Shown one piece after another: positions 5,566-6,261 of a stretch of DNA of 6,261 bases (positions are counted from its first letter, which is position 1; each line of letters begins with the position of its first letter). This DNA comes from CAZEAN01 sp964510225 (GTDB lineage Bacteria > Planctomycetota > Planctomycetia > Isosphaerales > Isosphaeraceae). A program made the position numbers and the translations under genes. The stretch covers positions 1 through 6,261 of the forward strand of contig CAZEAN010000216.1 in the NCBI GenBank assembly GCA_964510225.1, given 5' to 3'. The notes under the pieces were generated by a model, which was not told the origin of the DNA, ran no database searches, and saw only the letters and a list, made by a program, of their open reading frames with translations.

Positions 5566-6261
5566 TTAAGCACCTGGTCGTCTCGTCGGGTCGTCGGGAC
5601 TTGCATGTGCAGGTTCTGGGATTGAAGGTGTTGAAATCTGACCATGATTACCATTTCCTTCCTCAGGGAAAAACATAGAATCTTCGGCCGATTTAGCTTC
5701 ATCATCGTGATCTGAGTCGGTGACTGAATTGCCAATCATTTCTAGTGCATCAGCGTAAATTGCATAGAGGCAAGGTACGAGGAAAAGAACCCAGACGGTT
5801 GCAACCGAAAGTCCACCGGCCAAGCTAACGGCCATCGGAATTAAAACTTTGACTTGAAGACTCTTTTCCAAGAGCAACGGTACAAGAGCTGCAATAGTCG
5901 TTAGTGAGGTGAGCAACACGGGTCGAAATCGTTGCTTACCAGCTTCTCGAAGTGCAACTCGAACCGGCATCCCACTCTTAATTCGATTGTTGATAAAGTC
6001 GATCAAGACGATCGAGTCATTCACCAAGACCCCCGTGAGTGCGATTAGTCCGAAGACGCTAAACAGTGTGAGTGAGAGTCCCATCAGAAGGTGACCCCAG
6101 ATCGCACCAATCAGTCCGAACGGTACAATGGCGAGGATAAAGAGCGGTTGCAAGTACGAACGGAATTGAGCCGTCAAGAGAACGAACCTGCCCGTTAACG
6201 CAATGCCGAACCCAACCAACAAACTACCAAACGACTCGGTTGTCTCTTGTTGCTGCCCTTC
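5566..6261 (-). CDS. RND-superfamily efflux permease, C-terminal part; 5' end beyond the window
   Basis: These are the last 231 residues of a resistance-nodulation-division transporter, a proton-driven inner-membrane exporter. The frame is open to the window edge, so the start lies outside. The visible part begins EGQQQETTESFGSL, the usual lead-in to TM8, and covers TM8-TM12 at about visible residues 14-33, 40-60, 63-90, 114-131 and 140-169. Family marks include TAQFRSYLQPLFILAIVPFG, the TM10 motif GVLVNDSIVLIDFIN, RFRPVLLTSLTTIAALVPLLLE between TM10 and TM12, and VLFLVPCLYAI in TM12. The VNDSIVL wording suggests a divergent HAE1/multidrug-type or related pump rather than a CusA-type metal pump, but the substrate cannot be read from this end. 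After TM12 there is an unusual hydrophilic tail of about 60 residues, rich in D, E, S and P. Membrane-fusion partners would lie outside the window. Confidence 0.9.
   Translation of the reverse strand, partial: EGQQQETTESFGSLLVGFGIALTGRFVLLTAQFRSYLQPLFILAIVPFGLIGAIWGHLLMGLSLTLFSVFGLIALTGVLVNDSIVLIDFINNRIKSGMPVRVALREAGKQRFRPVLLTSLTTIAALVPLLLEKSLQVKVLIPMAVSLAGGLSVATVWVLFLVPCLYAIYADALEMIGNSVTDSDHDDEAKSAEDSMFFPEEGNGNHGQISTPSIPEPAHASPDDPTRRPGA

Noticed and set aside
1..6261. CRISPR array, transposon, tRNA, toxin-antitoxin pair or phage-defence cassette
   Set aside because: No regularly spaced repeats, transposase motifs, terminal repeats, tRNA-like folds or paired small genes were seen. The NYN gene has no adjacent antitoxin-like small frame.

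Overview
The window looks like an ordinary stretch of chromosome from a Gram-negative bacterium, most likely a member of the Planctomycetota. That assignment rests on remembered family resemblance: the divergent RuvA (an FCSVDGVGVRKALRAM hairpin in place of the usual RuvA wording) and the long PurQ ending in GLMPHPERYL...EGDGLSIFRNAV. No search was run, so the phylum is an inference. Most genes have a recognisable Shine-Dalgarno sequence. TAA, TAG and TGA all serve as ordinary stops.

Layout, left to right. (1) Positions 1-2010, plus strand: the 3' end of purL, interrupted by an in-frame TAA at 82-84; a NYN-domain (PIN-like) putative ribonuclease; and a complete purQ. PurL and PurQ are the synthetase and glutaminase subunits of FGAM synthase (step 4 of de novo purine synthesis), so the nuclease gene sits inside a purine locus. 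(2) Positions 2028-3884, minus strand: ruvA followed by ruvB, the Holliday-junction branch-migration motor, converging on purQ with only 17 bases between the stop codons. (3) Positions 4103-5494, plus strand: a short-chain dehydrogenase/reductase-like protein without the catalytic tyrosine, then a four-helix membrane protein resembling the DUF4149/TMEM205 family. ruvA and the SDR gene diverge from a 218-base intergenic region with a candidate promoter on each strand. (4) Positions 5566-6261, minus strand: the C-terminal part of an RND-type efflux permease, cut by the window edge. A perfect 12-bp hairpin with U-rich flanks lies between the converging membrane-protein and RND genes and probably terminates both.

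I see no CRISPR array, tRNA, rRNA, insertion sequence, phage gene or clear defence system. The points most worth a second look are the nonsense codon in purL, the nuclease gene between purL and purQ, and the tyrosine-less SDR. I found no convincing new multi-gene system.
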